A stretch of DNA of 64,000 nucleotides from Paguma larvata (taxonomy: Eukaryota; Chordata; Mammalia; Carnivora; Viverridae): the NCBI GenBank assembly GCA_030068075.1, contig CM057826.1, forward strand, positions 64,267,312 through 64,331,311, written 5' to 3'. Both the position numbers and the translations under genes were made by a program. This document shows, one piece after another, positions 34,352-47,081 of this stretch (position 1 is its first letter; each line of letters begins with the position of its first letter). The notes below the pieces were generated by a model that was not told the origin of the DNA, did not search any database, and saw only the letters and a program-made list of their open reading frames with translations.

Positions 34352-34510
34352 TCACCTCTCTTTTCTTTGAATGAATCTTGTCAGCAAAGAGAGCTGGGTG
34401 CCATGATCCAGTATTCCCATGAGAGTACGAATACTTGTGTAGTTCTGGGCTGGGGTTCTGCTCTTCCACACCCTCTTCGAGCATTGTTGACCTTTCCTCT
34501 CCCACTCCAG

Positions 34511-34621
34511 CGGGCTCTACAACTCTCCCAGTGACCGCATGAAATCCCCGAAGTTCCCCTCTGCGCGCCGCAGAAACCCCTCCTGTGGGAGCGATGACTC
34601 TTTACAGCCAACGAGGAGGAG
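34511..34621 (+). CDS. Exon E4 of unidentified Ser/Arg-rich protein
   Basis: A 111-bp (37-codon) exon, phase 2 at both ends. The acceptor 'CCTTTCCTCTCCCACTCCAG' is strong and the donor is 'GGAGGAG|gtgagc'. It encodes 'GLYNSPSDRMKSPKFPSARR' and then 'NPSCGSDDSLQPTRR'. It has two S-P sites (NSPS, KSPK), an Arg cluster and an acidic Ser patch (GSDDS) of the kind CK2 phosphorylates (inference). It is more GC-rich than the surrounding intron and has several CpGs, as expected for a conserved exon. It is frame-neutral if skipped. Confidence 0.85.
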
Positions 34622-35629
34622 GTGAGCTGAACATAGCTGCTCGATTTTTAGTTTTTGACAGAAACTCTGGGTCCCAGTTACATTTTTACCGCAAGTTATT
34701 ATAATATCCTGTTGGTCTCCCCAGGATAACAGAAATCTTATGTTTTATTGATTTAAAAGCATTTCTCTTTAAACAGCCAGAGTTTCAGAGAATAATTTCC
34801 TAAAATACTGATAGGAACTTGCTCTCCATATTGCAAGTAAGAGCAATAAGTTAAAAAATACATGTTATGTATATTTCTTAACAATATATTATGTAGTATG
34901 TATAAATATAGAACATATATAATGCATATTAATGTTATATATTTATATACAAGATACTAAATGTTCTGACCTGAGAGGACAAAATTACGTTTACAGGTAA
35001 ATCTTAGCTGAGGATTAGTGCTCTGTTCTCCAGACTGATGTTGTTGTATAAATTTGAATGAAGCCCCTTTCAAAACACAGAGAAAATGGATCCTGTTACA
35101 TTTTACCCAGCAGGTCAGGTTGTTTTTGTGATTATATTTGTGTGTATTTAATTACAAAAAAGAAAGTCCATATCTAGAAGTTTTGGGTTCTCTGAAAAGC
35201 AGGCTGGGCAATATAATAGGTCTGAGAGAAGACCTAGAAATGACCAACCAGTGAAATTCATTTCATTCCTACATCACAGAGACTCTGTTTCACTTTGAGT
35301 GCCTGCATACTGGTATTTTATAGGTGACACTTATACTGATGGGAAGTTCAGGTCATGTTCTCAGATAACCATCATGACCACCGTGGATCTGGAAAGCAGA
35401 AGACCTTCTTTCTTCTTTGCCCATGTTGATACTTGCTGGTTCATCCCTGTTTGATTTCCTTCTGCTTCTGCCAGTTGCCCAGAGTCTTGTTCTCTAGCTT
35501 TCTCAAACCGGGTCCAGCTTCGCTGAAATCTTTAAATGGTTAAAGAGACAAAGGTCAACAACACTTTCATCTCCTAGGTAGGAAGGCAGAGCTAAATCAT
35601 GACCACCAGTGATTAGATAGAATAAAGGA

Positions 35630-35715
35630 ATAGTAGTTAGCATTTATCATGTTCCAACTACTGAGCAAAATTGCTTGCTATGTATTATCTGATACTTAAA
35701 ACAACCCCATAGAAA
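35630..35715 (-). mobile_element. MIR fragment
   Basis: 'TAGCATTTATCATGTTCCAA' and 'TATGTATTATCTGATACTTA' fit the reverse MIR. Confidence 0.55.
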
Positions 35716-37569
35716 TGGGCATACGTATCACTCAGTCACTAGGCATTTCCAGCAGAGAGGGATTAATGTGGGGAATTGCATGCAAGTGTGAGTGGCATCG
35801 AAGGAACAAAAGGCAGGGAGGGTGCACCCCTGAGATCTGGATGTTGTACTGCCCCTGGGCTGACAGGATGAAGGGAGAACGGGGGGTATTACTTGGAGAT
35901 CAAAAGCAGTTTGCACTGTTGAGCCGGCCTTCATGAATTCGTGCTCACTGCTGACGCGGTTGTGGGCACCACTACTATAGCAGTTGCTGTTGCTGCCCCT
36001 GCTAGAGGTACCACCGCTGTAGCTAATGCTGTGGGGCTCCCACTGCTCAGGAGGACAAGCGTGAGTGCACAGGGATGTCGGGAGCATATCTTCAGATCTC
36101 ACCTGGGAGCCTCTCTAAGGGGAACTCAGCTGGCAAAGGAGTCTGGGAAAATAGTTTTCAGGCTTCTAGTCTTGACAAAACAAGGGAGATTATTAAAGGG
36201 TTTGGATGGGGCTGAGTACCAATGGAAAATACCTAGCCTGGATGAGAAAATGGAGGCTAGAGGCAGATAAGGTAGCCGTCCTTTGTGACACACCTGGGTT
36301 TGGATCCAGATCTGTACATCTGAAAAAGGCAGGGAAATTAATCATCATTTAAATAAAGCAGGGGAAAGATTTCCTGCCTTCCTTATTAAGGATCGGTTCA
36401 ACATGAACAACACTTAAAACCAAGGCAATACCACTGGGAAATGCTTTAGAGTGCCTAAGTGTGTTGAGAGGGCGTGGGTAGTGGGAATCACTAAATATTT
36501 TAAGAATTTGGCACTGCGTGATTATTGCTAACTAGACAGGTTTTTATCGTTTTGCATCCTTAATTACTAGTGTACTTTGACAGCTTTCCCTATATAAAAT
36601 TTTGAACATGTTGAGCAGATGGTCATTTTGATTTTAATATACTTGGAAATGAATTTATCAAGTTTTGCTAAAGTATACCAAAGTTTACATTATTTTTCCC
36701 CAAAATTAATTGCTTGAAATAGTTTGGAGTATATATATTCTGAAATCTAGACTTAATAATTTCTATATTGAGGTACATTTTCTGTTGGCTTCCTGTGAGG
36801 TACAGATAAGTAACTGTGGTGAGTGGATTCAGGGTCCTTTCACTGACACAGTCCAGAGGAAATACTATTTTCATTTATAGGGAAGAGAATCTTGTTGTCC
36901 GAGCAGCCGTGGAGCCTTCTGTCCAGTTATGTGTATCACTCGAAAGGTCTTTTATTGAGTACGTGTGTTTTGAGCCTAGTCATTGCTACATGTTGGCAAA
37001 GAAGAGCTAAAGCTTATTCCTTGTTTTATTCCACCGTAAATGCCCTCTGAATGTCCCTTGCATGTCCCTTGTGTTGTCAGTTTTTGTTTTATCTTCACAG
37101 ATATTTACCTTGCCCCTGGGCACAAATCCTTACATGGCTAGAGTAACTCTGATACTTAAAACTGAGATTGGCAAAAAGCATAGAAGAATCTCAAGGACTT
37201 AAATTTAATAATGGGATTCTATTATTCTATTTTGTAATGGATGCCAGAATAACATGTTTTGCAGAAGATATCAAAATTTTATATTTTGCCAGTTGTTTGT
37301 CATTAGATGAGGATATCTGTCAAATTCTGGCTGAGGTTAGAACACTGACCCTTAACCTTTTTGGGTGACAGAAGTTTGAGAATCTAATGAAATGTTGGAT
37401 CATTCCTTGGGGGGGGGGAGAAATTACATACTTAAATATACATACACACTTTCGTGTAATTTTCATGGTTCATTGAGACCCTTAACACTGCTTTAAATGT
37501 TCCTGTTCTAGAAAAAGAAAGCCAGCCTAACTTCTTACAGTAGTTTTCACCCCTATCCATCTTTATACT

Positions 37570-37680
37570 CAGAAATATATATTGAGTGCCTACTTTGTGT
37601 AGGCACTGTGTTAAAATATCATCAGAGAAAGTCCCTGCCCTTTGGGAGTTTACAGTTTGTTGAGGAAGAAATATGTGAAT
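37570..37680 (-). mobile_element. L2-like fragment
   Basis: 'TTGAGTGCCTACTTTGTGTA' and 'CCCTGCCCTTTGGGAGTTTA' followed by 'CAGTTTGTTGAGG' resemble an L2-type repeat. Strand and family are tentative. Confidence 0.45.
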
Positions 37681-37754
37681 CGTATAAATGCACGTTCACT
37701 TAGGACTTTTATATATTCTTGAGGGAGAGAGTTATGTGGTGCTTAGGGGAATTT

Positions 37755-37865
37755 TAAAAAACTTTTTATTGAAACCTAACATGCATACATAAAAGTACAC
37801 GTGTCCAAGAATAACCGCTTAATAACTTTTATCATCCAAATGCCTGTATGACCAGTACCATTAGG
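37755..37865 (-). mobile_element. Old L1 3'UTR-like fragment
   Basis: 'TTTTTATTGAAACCTAACAT', 'ACATAAAAGTACACGTGTCC' and 'ATGCCTGTATGACCAGTACC' resemble an old L1 3'UTR read in reverse. Confidence 0.45.
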
Positions 37866-38623
37866 GGAAGTTTTGCTGAGTTGCTGAGTCAAGGAGGCCA
37901 GGAAGAGATTCCCAGAGGCTGGATGCTTGAACTGGAATCTGAGACAAGAACAGGCAAAGAAATGTGGAGGAACTAGCATGCGCAGAAGCTTTGGAAGCCT
38001 CTGGAAGAGAGTGGGGAACATTCATGAGAAGAATAACAGACTGCTAGTGTTGCTCAAGCATAGAGAGTGAACAGAAATGTGTTAGAAATGAGTCCAGAGA
38101 GAAAGACCTCCTAGGACACCTGAACTTGTTGAAGATTTGGGTTGTTAGACCAGTAGGTTTTAGAAGGGGGCTATAACAAGATCACATTGGTATTGTGTAA
38201 AGATGAGCCTTCTTTTCCTATGGAGAAAAGGTGGAAGAGGGCAGTAGTGGGAAGAGAGAGGCTGGCAGCAGGCCAGCAAGCCCTGGCAAAGGCCAGTGGG
38301 AGCTTGGGCCAAGGTAGTGATGTGAAGATTTCAGGAAGTGGGTGGTTTTGACCCTTTGAGAGGTAAAATCAGTAGGGCATGAGGGATGAAGGAGTGACAG
38401 ATGTCAGGAATGAAATCCAGTCTTAAAGTGTGATGCCCTGAAATAACAGTCACTGGGACATTACAGGCTTGAAAGGGACAACTGTGAGTTTGGTTTTTGA
38501 TATGTTGAATTTGTGCTAGTTTTGAGAAGTTCAAAGTGCAGGATTCACATGGGTTGTTGGGTAGAAGTCTGGAGATAGATTGACTGTCAGCTAAAATATA
38601 AATTTCTTAAAGGTGTAAGTTAA

Positions 38624-38838
38624 GGGGTGCCTGGGTGGCTCAGTCAGTCAAGCAGCCGACTTTGGCTCAGGTCATGATCTCGCAGTCTGTGAGTTCAAGC
38701 CCCGTGTCAGGCTCTGTGCTGACAGCTCATCAGAGCCTGGAGCCTGCTTCAGATTCTGTGTCTCCCTCTCTCTCTGCACTTCCCCTGCTCACGCTATGTC
38801 TCTGTGTCTCTCAAAAATAAATAAACGTTAAAAAAAAG
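38624..38838 (+). mobile_element. CAN-SINE
   Basis: Full copy from 'GGGGTGCCTGGGTGGCTCAG' to 'AAAAATAAATAAACGTTAAA', flanked by AAAGGTGTAAGTT and AAAGATGTAAGTT (one mismatch). An extra CATCAG insertion interrupts 'CAGCTCAGAGCC'. Confidence 0.95.
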
Positions 38839-41499
38839 ATGTAAGTTGAAATATGAAACAGAGACAAGGTTGTCTAGATAGATACTATAGATAGAATGCA
38901 AAGACCAAGCCAATGACAGAGCTGAGGGAAACTTCAGCCTTTGTTTGGCTTAGTTGAAGAGGGTTATCTTCAAAGAAATTAAGAGAAAAGAGAAATTGTG
39001 GCCATAGGAAAAGTCAAAAGAGTAAAACTCTGCTTACTAAAAAGGTCCCTTTCCACTTTATTCCCAGAATGCTAGATGCCAGGTTTGTACCTCCCAAACA
39101 TGAGATCAGAGACTCTCACTATAAGAAAGATAGGTACAAGAGAAAAGACCTACAGATACAAACTTTCAAAGGATCCTCCAGTGAAATGGTTGAGATTGCC
39201 CACATTACTTCGCTCCACCCCTCAGTGAAGCCATCAGTTAACATGCTCTGCACCATCCAGAAGGTTCCAGTCTTTAGTGTCTAATTCTTAAATATGAGGA
39301 GAGATCTGTCATCACTTGGCATTTGAGGATTGCTTCTGTTCGGAAAGACAGACAGACACAGTGAGGAGTGTGTGTATGTACTCACAGGAAATAAGAGATG
39401 ATTTAAGAAAGAAAAATGTCTTAGAAGTATAATTAGGTTTAGAAAAAAGAAAATTTTCATATCAAAAGAAAAAAACAAGTAGGAATTCTTAGACTTCAAA
39501 TTCCTGTCGCAGAATTTAAAAATAATCAGTAGAAGGTTTGGAAGGTAAAGTTAACGAAATCATCCCCAAAGCAGAACAAAAACAAAACAGGTATGTGGAA
39601 ATAAGGATAAAATGATCAAACCTGGATATCAAACATTTGACTAATGAAATTTCTAGGAAAAAAAAAAAAACAAAAGAAAATGCAGGAGAGGGAAGTACTA
39701 AAGAAGTAGTATAAGAAAATATCCCAGACTGAATAATCAAACTTTATATAGAGAAGCTATTGGGCATTTGGCATAATAGATTGGAAAATTAGATCCATTC
39801 CAAGATCCGTTATCATTAAATTCTAAAACATTATAGGTTAAGAGAGATTTTTCAAAACTTGGAAGGAGGGAGGATTATGAGGAAAAAAGTTCATGCACAA
39901 ATGTTGACAAATCAGAATGGTGGCATTGGGCTCCTCAACAGCAGTATCAGAGAAAGAAGATTAGCATTGCCTTCCAAATGCTGAGGGAACGTTCTTTTAA
40001 ATTAGGAATCTAAGTCCAGATAAACCATAATTATATAGTCAAAGTTATTTTGAGAAATTCCAGCCCCTCCCCCAAAAAATGTAGCTGCCATGCAGACTTT
40101 CTTTGTTAACAAATGGAAGATATATTCCTCCAAAAATAAGACCAGAAGTCATGGCAACTGGAAATATGGGATCCATTACAACGAATTCCCTGGATCATAG
40201 TGAAGAGAGTCATCAGAGTGACGTTTCTGCAGCAGTGCTAGGAGACAGACCATCCGGACGTGAGCAGGAGGGCACAGGTTCAGGGAAGATGTCCTAAGTA
40301 TTCATCCATCGCTCTCAAAGTTGAGGTGAAGAATTAGTGATAAGAATAAGGAAAAACTAAGGAACCGATAGGTATGTAGAAAACCAGGCAATTATTATGT
40401 CTTAAAAAATTGTAAAACCTATACAAGAATGGAATTGTATTCCTTAAACACTGTATAGTTCATCTGTGAACATATATAGTTGTGTCTATACCTAGTAAAA
40501 ATTACTGAAAAATTTGGTGTAAGGACAGAAACCTCTCAACGTTATGTTGTTTGATATACATATGTTTAAGAAATGGGGGACTGTAAGTCATGGCGATGGC
40601 ATGAGCCATGTCTGCCCATCAGAGTGTGAAGGCACATGTAATAAAGGGTTAAGGAATGGAGAAAAGGAGCTTAGGCACCTCTCTCAAGAAGTTTCGTGCT
40701 TTGAAGGAAAGAGGAGAGACTGGGAAAAAAGACGAAGGGGGATGTGGATTCAAGTAGGTGTGTGCATGTTTAAATAGTAGAAAGTTGATAATGTAAAAAT
40801 CTGGTAAAAGAATTTTCCATAAGGACAAGTTGAGTATATCTAAGGGGTAAGATGGTAGGTAGTTACTGACAGCCATTGAGAAGTTAAGAGGTGATAGGAC
40901 CCACACAACACAGGTGGAGAGACTGACCTTAGGTGTGAGGACAGATCTGTAAATAACACAAAGGGAGATGTAGGCATGTTTTATTTTTGGTAAGAGGAAG
41001 ATGAAAGACTTGCCATCTGATGGCTACTTTTGCCTTTGGAAGGAGAGAACAAAGCCAACTGCTGATGCAGAGGGACCATTGTATCAGAGGGTTGCAAGGT
41101 AAAAAGAGTTTGAAACTGCTTTTCAGAGAGAGAGTACTTAGATCATAGAAAGGTGGTAGGATGTTGTGGTTTCACCTGGAGTTTATGAACATGGATTTGT
41201 AGTGTAACTGATGTGGCTTTTGTGTAGCTCCCTCCGCACAGCTCAGCCAGCTGTTGAAGGCTGGCTCAGAGGACCTGGATAGTTTGATTTACCCACACGT
41301 GGGATCTTGCCCAAAAGACTGAACCAAAAACAGAGAGTTGGAGGAAGTTTTGAGCACTGGCATACATGTTATCGAAATGACGGAAATCTTAGTTGTGTCA
41401 GGAAGGAAGACCAAGAAGAGTTGATGAAAGTAGCAAGGTCAATAAACAAAACATCCTATTAAGGTCAAAGAAAGGTAGAATGGAAGTAGTGGAGAAAAG

Positions 41500-41715
41500 C
41501 AATAATAATAACAGCTAACGTTTACTGGGTGCTTTGGTGAGTCAGGTTCTACTCTGTGCATTTTAAATGTATTAATTCATTTTATCCTCGTAACAACTCT
41601 TGTGGGAGGTTCCATTAAAACTGAGGCACTTAGTAGAGAAGTAAAAATCACACAACTGCTCGGTGGAGGAGATGGGATTCATGTTCAGGTTGTCTGACCC
41701 CCGACCCTTTACATT
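41500..41715 (-). mobile_element. MIR
   Basis: 'ACAGCTAACGTTTACTGGGT', 'TTAATTCATTTTATCCTCGT' and 'AACTGAGGCACTTAGTAGAG' match a reverse, nearly complete MIR. Confidence 0.8.
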
Positions 41716-42267
41716 TAGCCAGGAGGCCATATCTAAGCTGTTCAGGAGTATAAACAGGAAGGAGAAGAAACTGTGGTCAGAGACCAAAGTTTGGAGGTGG
41801 TTACAGATGATAAAGTCCAAAGTGTGGCCGTGATGTGGGTTGCTGAGTTATCGTGAAGAGGTTATTTGGAAAATGGTCAGGGGACTTGGTCACAGGCCAG
41901 GGTGTTGGCAAGGGCATGCAAGTGGGAGCTGACGTCAGTCAGATTATGGCAGAACTTGATTTGGCAGATTGCAGACCTAGGAAATGCAGACAACCCAGCA
42001 CTGGATGAATGGAACTTAACAGACGTGCTGTGCATTGTTGTTTGTAGACTGTTTGCAACCTCTGTTAAGTTGCTGGCTTTTTGAGGCCAGTCGGCATTCT
42101 GTTCTACTTCTGGGACTGGGCATATTGTGTGATTTAAATGTTTGTTGAATGAAAGAATACAAAACAGAGCTGCATTAACTGAAGTGAAACTCATTTTGCT
42201 GTGCTCTCCTTAGCCAATTGGTCATATTCTGTTTTCCTTAATATCTTCATTTATTTGTTTTCTATAG

Positions 42268-42315
42268 GAAAGCCCATAACAGTGGTGAAGACTCAGATCT
42301 AAAGCAAAGGAGGAG
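42268..42315 (+). CDS. Exon E5 (48-bp small exon) of unidentified Ser/Arg-rich protein
   Basis: A very small exon of 16 codons, phase 2 at both ends. The acceptor is 'TTTATTTGTTTTCTATAG' and the donor is 'GGAGGAG|gtaaaa'. It encodes 'KAHNSGEDSDLKQRR' with a split Arg codon on each side. It links the Arg cluster ending E4 to the SRSR start of E6. It shares its terminal GGAGGAG|GT with E4. Its size and the weak donor (gtaaaa) make alternative use likely (inference). It has no domain and is part of the disordered, basic region. Confidence 0.75.
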
Positions 42316-43287
42316 GTAAAAATATAAAAGTGGAAGGAGGGTCAGGGAGAGGGAGGAAGGAACAGCCCTACTCAGAGTTGAAGCAAGAATGGGGATGTTT
42401 TTCGTTGTTGTTATGATTCTTATTTGTGGCTGCTTTAAGGCTATTATTAAAAAATTGACTTTTATATGTAAGTTTTGGGTTTAGTTGGTTCTCAGCCTTA
42501 CCTTCTGTAACATCCTTGGCGATTTCTCTTTTTTTCGCTTCATTGTATCTCAGAGGAACTGTCTTAGTGCTATGTTAAAACCACCCCAAAATTTAGTGGC
42601 TTAAAACTACAACCATATGATATCCTGTGATTCTGTTGATGAACCAGGTTAGTTTCACTAGTGTCACATGGCAGTCAAAAGGAATATTCAAGAGGCCTTT
42701 CTCTCTCATGTGTGGTGTCTTGGCAGAATGGTGGGAGCCCTGGGGCTTCTTTCTGTCTATGGTCTCCCTACCTGGCTGGTCTAGGCTTCTTGAGTTGGTG
42801 GCCAGGAGGAAGCAGGAGCTACCAGCCCTGTAGAGAGACAGTGCTGGAGCTGGCAGAGTATCCCTTCCATGTCATTCTGTTGATAAAGTCAGTCACAGGA
42901 CCAATGCTAATTCAAGGGAAGGGGAAATAAACTCTATCTCAGTTGGTGTGTGGGGCATGTGACAGGAATTTGTGTCCATAGTTAGTCTACTACAGGGACT
43001 TGGAGCTTTGCCATGTCAGAGTTCTGTTGGAAGTGCTTGATGTTGTGGTCTCTTTTGGGAGCATGGTGACATTTGCCTTAACCTGCTTTCACATGTCTCT
43101 AAACTCATTCGGATGTCTGACTGACTTGAGAAACACCGATGGAGGGAGGAGTGATACAGCTTACTTAATGTTTGGCTTACTAATTTCACTGCAAAAGTCA
43201 TTCCAAAGAATCAACATGAACCTTTCTGAAATTTTTTATTTGTCATAAATGTGGGTTTTTTCTTTTGTTCTTCTCATTCGTCTTCAG
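42316..43287 (+). other. Intron between E5 and E6
   Basis: It contains one unclassified dispersed-repeat-like element (42545-42985). The rest shows nothing recognisable. Confidence 0.6.
42545..42985 (+). mobile_element. Unclassified old interspersed repeat
   Basis: 'CACCCCAAAATTTAGTGGCT' followed by 'TAAAACTACAACCATATGAT' and 'GTCACAGGACCAATGCTAAT' with 'TCAAGGGAAGGGGAAATAAA' resemble a widespread mammalian repeat. I cannot name the family with certainty. Two open frames inside it (42627-42930) are not genes. Confidence 0.45.
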
Positions 43288-43365
43288 GTCACGCTCACGC
43301 TGTAACACGAGCAGTGGTAGTGAATCAGAAAATTCTAATAGAGAACATCGGAAAAAGAGAAACAG
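43288..43365 (+). CDS. Exon E6 of unidentified Ser/Arg-rich protein
   Basis: A 78-bp (26-codon) exon, phase 2 at both ends. The acceptor 'GTTCTTCTCATTCGTCTTCAG' is strong and the donor is 'AACAG|gtaatg'. It encodes '[20 protein letters not shown]' and then 'RKKRN': an SR-like start, an acidic Ser/Glu patch in the middle and a polybasic end that could act as a nuclear-localisation or phosphoinositide/RNA-binding patch (inference). It is frame-neutral if skipped. Confidence 0.82.
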
Positions 43366-44034
43366 GTAATGTCTGAAACCGTAGTTATCTGGAACTCCAA
43401 AATCAGAGTGGCTGCTGGTGGTAGAAGCTGTGCACCCTCAATTTGTAAGCCTGATTTCCTCCTCTGTGTCTAAGAAGTAATCTGGCACTGTTTTGAAGCT
43501 CTATTTTAGGAAACTTCAGCTCTTTGAACTGAGTGTCTGATCTTTATAATAAGATGATTAAATAACTTGGCAATCAGGGTCTCTTCTTGTTAATTAAAAA
43601 AAATAGGTGATCTATATTTAGGTGCAGTGTGTAGTGAGTTTGTTTAAGGAGGGTTAGAAATTTTGCCATTTTTAGAGGGATTTCTCCCTGAAGTATCTTT
43701 TAACATGATATTACTGTATTTTGCCCAGCTGAAATGAAGAGACTCATTGTTTCATAGATTTAATGGTTTCAGCCTCATATATGTACATCAAAATATGTAT
43801 TTATATTCACGTCGGGCACATACAATTAGATAGATACATGTATTCAGTTCATACCTTTAAGACTCCTAAGAGCTCATTAATAATATCATTTGACTTGTCC
43901 TCAATATTAGTGATAGTTTAATGCCCTAATCAGTTCTCCCTAGTCCCCAAATATTTATTGAACAACAAGTGTTCACATATGAAAGAGCACGACAGGGGGA
44001 GTGGGAGAGATTTAGTTGCTGGTTGTCTCAGCTT

Positions 44035-44245
44035 CTCACCCACAGGTTCCCAACTGGGGGCAATTTTGTCCTGCCCCTCCACTCTCCGAGGACATTTGGC
44101 AATGTTTTTGATTGTCACAATTGGGTGGGGGGATTGCTATTGGCCAGGGGTGCTGCTGAATATCCCGCAGTGCACAGGTCAGCCCTCTCCTCCCCAAGAA
44201 GCATCTGGTCCCAAAAAACGTCAGTAGTGCCACTGCTAGGAAACT
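44035..44245 (-). mobile_element. MER5A-type DNA transposon (hAT-Charlie)
   Basis: 'CAACTGGGGGCAATTTTGTC', 'GGACATTTGGCAATGTTTTT', 'GATTGTCACAATTGGGTGGG' and 'TGCTGCTGAATATCCCGCAG' match MER5A in reverse. It is a non-autonomous fossil element; the frames open through it are not genes. Confidence 0.88.
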
Positions 44246-44822
44246 CATTCCCCCTCATGTGGAGCTCTGGCCTGGTTGCTTTACTTTTCTGGGTCGTCTC
44301 TTTCCCTTGTGTAAAGTGAGGAAGCCAGATGAGATAATCTCCAAGGTCCTTCTTTGGTGCTTGGAGCCCTTGTGCTTGGCACACACTGAATTGTCCTGCC
44401 TAACTCTAAAGCCCGTGTCATAATAGCCCAGACAGCATTGTGAGAGCAGATCATTTTCTTAGGAAAGTTTTCTCCATGGAGCCTTCTTAGGGGCTGGAGT
44501 CACACTAGATAGAGGCGAGATCTCAGAGTGTTATGACACCCTTCTCAAGGAAATGATTATGGTTTCTACATCTGTAAAAACCCAAGTGTGGACGATAGCT
44601 TTCCCTTAGGTAACTTCTTCGTACTCTGAAATTCAATATCTGCATAAACAACACAAAATACAGCAAAAAACAAAAAACAGATTTTCTTCCTATTTGTACT
44701 TACTGATCAAGCCAGTATCTTAATAAATTTATTTGTTTTGCTCGTTGTATTCTAAGTTGTGCTCATAGATGCTCTGGTCTCAACATCTCAGAAGGTGGCC
44801 TTTTCAAAAACATGGTCTTTTG

Positions 44823-45025
44823 GCGGCGCCTGGGTGGCTCAGTTGGTTAAGCGCCTGACTTTGGCTCAGATCATGATCTTGCAGTTCGTGAGTTCTAGCT
44901 CCACATCAGGCTGTCTGCTGTCAGTACAAAGCCTGCTTCAGTTCCTCTTTCTCTCTCTCTCTCTGCCCCTCCCTCCCCTCTTGAAAATAAATAAACATAA
45001 AAAAAGAAGAAAAGAAACAAACAAA
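44823..45025 (+). mobile_element. CAN-SINE with 15-bp target site duplication
   Basis: AAACATGGTCTTTTG (44808-44822) and AAACATTGTCTTTTG (45026-45040) flank it, with one mismatch. Head 'GGCGCCTGGGTGGCTCAGTT' and an A-rich tail with AAG interruptions. Confidence 0.95.
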
Positions 45026-46448
45026 AAACATTGTCTTTTGAGGCCCAAAGTGCTCCTGGTAACATTTGCTGTTACAAATCAAACACCCTGTAAAAGTTGC
45101 CAACAAAGCCTTAAATAGCCCATTCCCGATCTAGTTGCACCAGCTTTAATATTATTCATCAGTGTTTTCTCCCTCACGAGTCTCTCCCTTTGCCTTCCAT
45201 GAGCAATTTTGTAGATTGACTTTCCTTCTAGTGTATTAGTGTATTCTAGAGTGATAGTGACTCTGAATGTTGACATGTCGATATGCTCTGTAAGGTGTTA
45301 GTGAGAAATCACTTTCAAAACACACTCTGACCCAAAGGCTTTCCAACTCCTTTATTTTGCCTGTAGAAACACTGCCCCAGGGTTACATAAGTTGCCTGTG
45401 TCTGTAGAAGATGGAGTCTAGGGCGGAGCTCTCGGGAACCTAGCAAAAACTGGGCAGAGGGGCAAATATGTCTTCCTGTTCCACTTTCTCCTGAAAGTGG
45501 TGCAGCAGGTGACAGTGTGCAGGGACGAAGGGGGGCAGACACGTTATATTGTCTCTGGGTGCCACTTTTTCATTATATTATGCTACCACTAACCCCTCTA
45601 TCCAATTATTAGCCTTTTAGATTTTGCCAGAACCCATTCATTCCACATAAGGACGCAGAGATCCGAATATTTAAACTGCAGCCCTGCTGACAGTCCTAAT
45701 CAGTCTTCTGCCTGTGACGAAGGGTTGTCTCCTCGTGTCTGACTTCCTGCTTGTTCAAAAACTCCTTTTGGGGGAGAGGATGAATCTCTTCAACCTTATC
45801 CTGCCTTATCTCTGCCAGTAGTGTGACACAGCCAAGCTCTCAGCAGCATCCTTTGTGTTTTTATTAAAGGAATCTGGTAACCCTAGAATGGGGCAAACTG
45901 AATCCTGAGCATGCTGACGTGTCCTTCCTGCCAGCAAATTCTCTACATTCAGCCCCAGTACTTTAGTACCTTTGAAACAGAGCCTGCACTCGACACACCC
46001 GCCTTCCTGCCTCCCTGTGGGAACTGTAGCCCGGGACACCCGGGCAAAGGCTGTGCAGATTTGCTTTTTGAATATTTCGAAGCCTCTGCCATGTCCAGTG
46101 GCACTCTGGGCAGAGACAGGATTACTTTTTGGAGATGGTGTGTATTCTTTGTGGCTTTTGGGATGTTGTTCCCGTTGTCACTCCTTCTTGCTGGATTTTT
46201 TTTTAACATAAAGAAGTCTTACCTGTTAGATCTGAAGCTACTCTATGGAAATACAGGGCTTTATTTTTTTGTTTTGTTTTATTTTTCCACATTGGAGCTT
46301 AAACTGCTTTGCTATTCCCATGGATAACAATTTAAACATCTCTGATTTTGTGTGAGGAGAGCTACAAATTAATGAAACAATGTTTACAAATCAACTTTAT
46401 CCAAAGCAATACCTTTGGCTTTTAACAACCATTAAAAGTAAATAACAA

Positions 46449-46632
46449 GGGTGCCTGGGTGGCTCAGTCTGTTGAGCATCCCACTTCGGCTCAGGTCATG
46501 ATCTCACAGTTCATGGGTTTGAGCCCCACTTTGGGCTTTGTGCTGACAGTGTGGAACCTGCTTCCGATTCTCTGTCTCTGCCTCTCCCCCTCTTGTGCTC
46601 TCTATCTCTCTCTCAAAAATAAACAAATGTTA
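46449..46632 (+). mobile_element. CAN-SINE with target site duplication
   Basis: Head 'GGGTGCCTGGGTGGCTCAGT'. AAAAGTAAATAA occurs on both sides. Confidence 0.93.
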
Positions 46633-47081
46633 CAAAAAAGGAAAAAGTAAATAATAATTCATACCAACTCTGGAAGGCTAATATTAGGAACAAGGATCGT
46701 TGTTTAAAATAGTTCCAGTTTGAGAAACACGTAACTGTAGGGAAGTACCTCCTCTCTCCTCTCTGGGTCCAAAGCTAGTCCGGAGTTACTGAGGCCAAAT
46801 AGATGCGAGTTCTGTTGTCAGTTGTGTGTTAACACTAGGCTTTCATTCCACGTAGTTTCCTATAGCACCAGAAGGCTCGGCTTCCTCTTTTATTTGGGGA
46901 GTTGTTGATGTCGTTCTTTACACCTTTCTATCTTAGTTGTTCTTTCTTTACTATTTTTATAATCTGGATGAGTTTCCTATTGTTTTCTAGTTTTGAGATT
47001 TGAGAAGACAGTTTTTTACTCCTTTTTTATAACCAACTGGAAGTTGGGGCACCATTTGTTGTTATAACATCTAAGATGACA

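Larger units (their letters stand above)
32739..34510 (+). other. Intron between E3 and E4
   Basis: It holds a minus CAN-SINE, a MIR, a young short L1 3' insertion and another minus CAN-SINE that ends 159 bp before E4. No other feature is seen. Confidence 0.65.
34622..42267 (+). other. Intron between E4 and E5 (7.6 kb)
   Basis: It contains MIR and L2-like pieces and one plus CAN-SINE. The remaining stretches (34622-35629, 35716-37569, 38839-41499) show no supported gene. 35941-36060 has a degenerate GCT/GTT/ACC triplet pattern, which gives an Ala/Val/Thr-rich open frame that I regard as chance. Confidence 0.65.

Noticed and set aside
35941..36270. Ala/Val/Thr-rich open frame
   Set aside because: It comes from a degenerate triplet pattern. 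The opposite strand is also open, and there is no splice-site support in any phase fitting the host gene.
44035..44384. Several overlapping open frames on both strands
   Set aside because: They lie in a MER5A element and adjacent sequence; there is no protein support.
45911..46327. 138-codon open frame with hydrophobic stretches on the + strand
   Set aside because: It is the longest frame outside repeats, but it lies alone in an intron, has no good splice context and no recognisable motif. One such frame in 64 kb is expected by chance.
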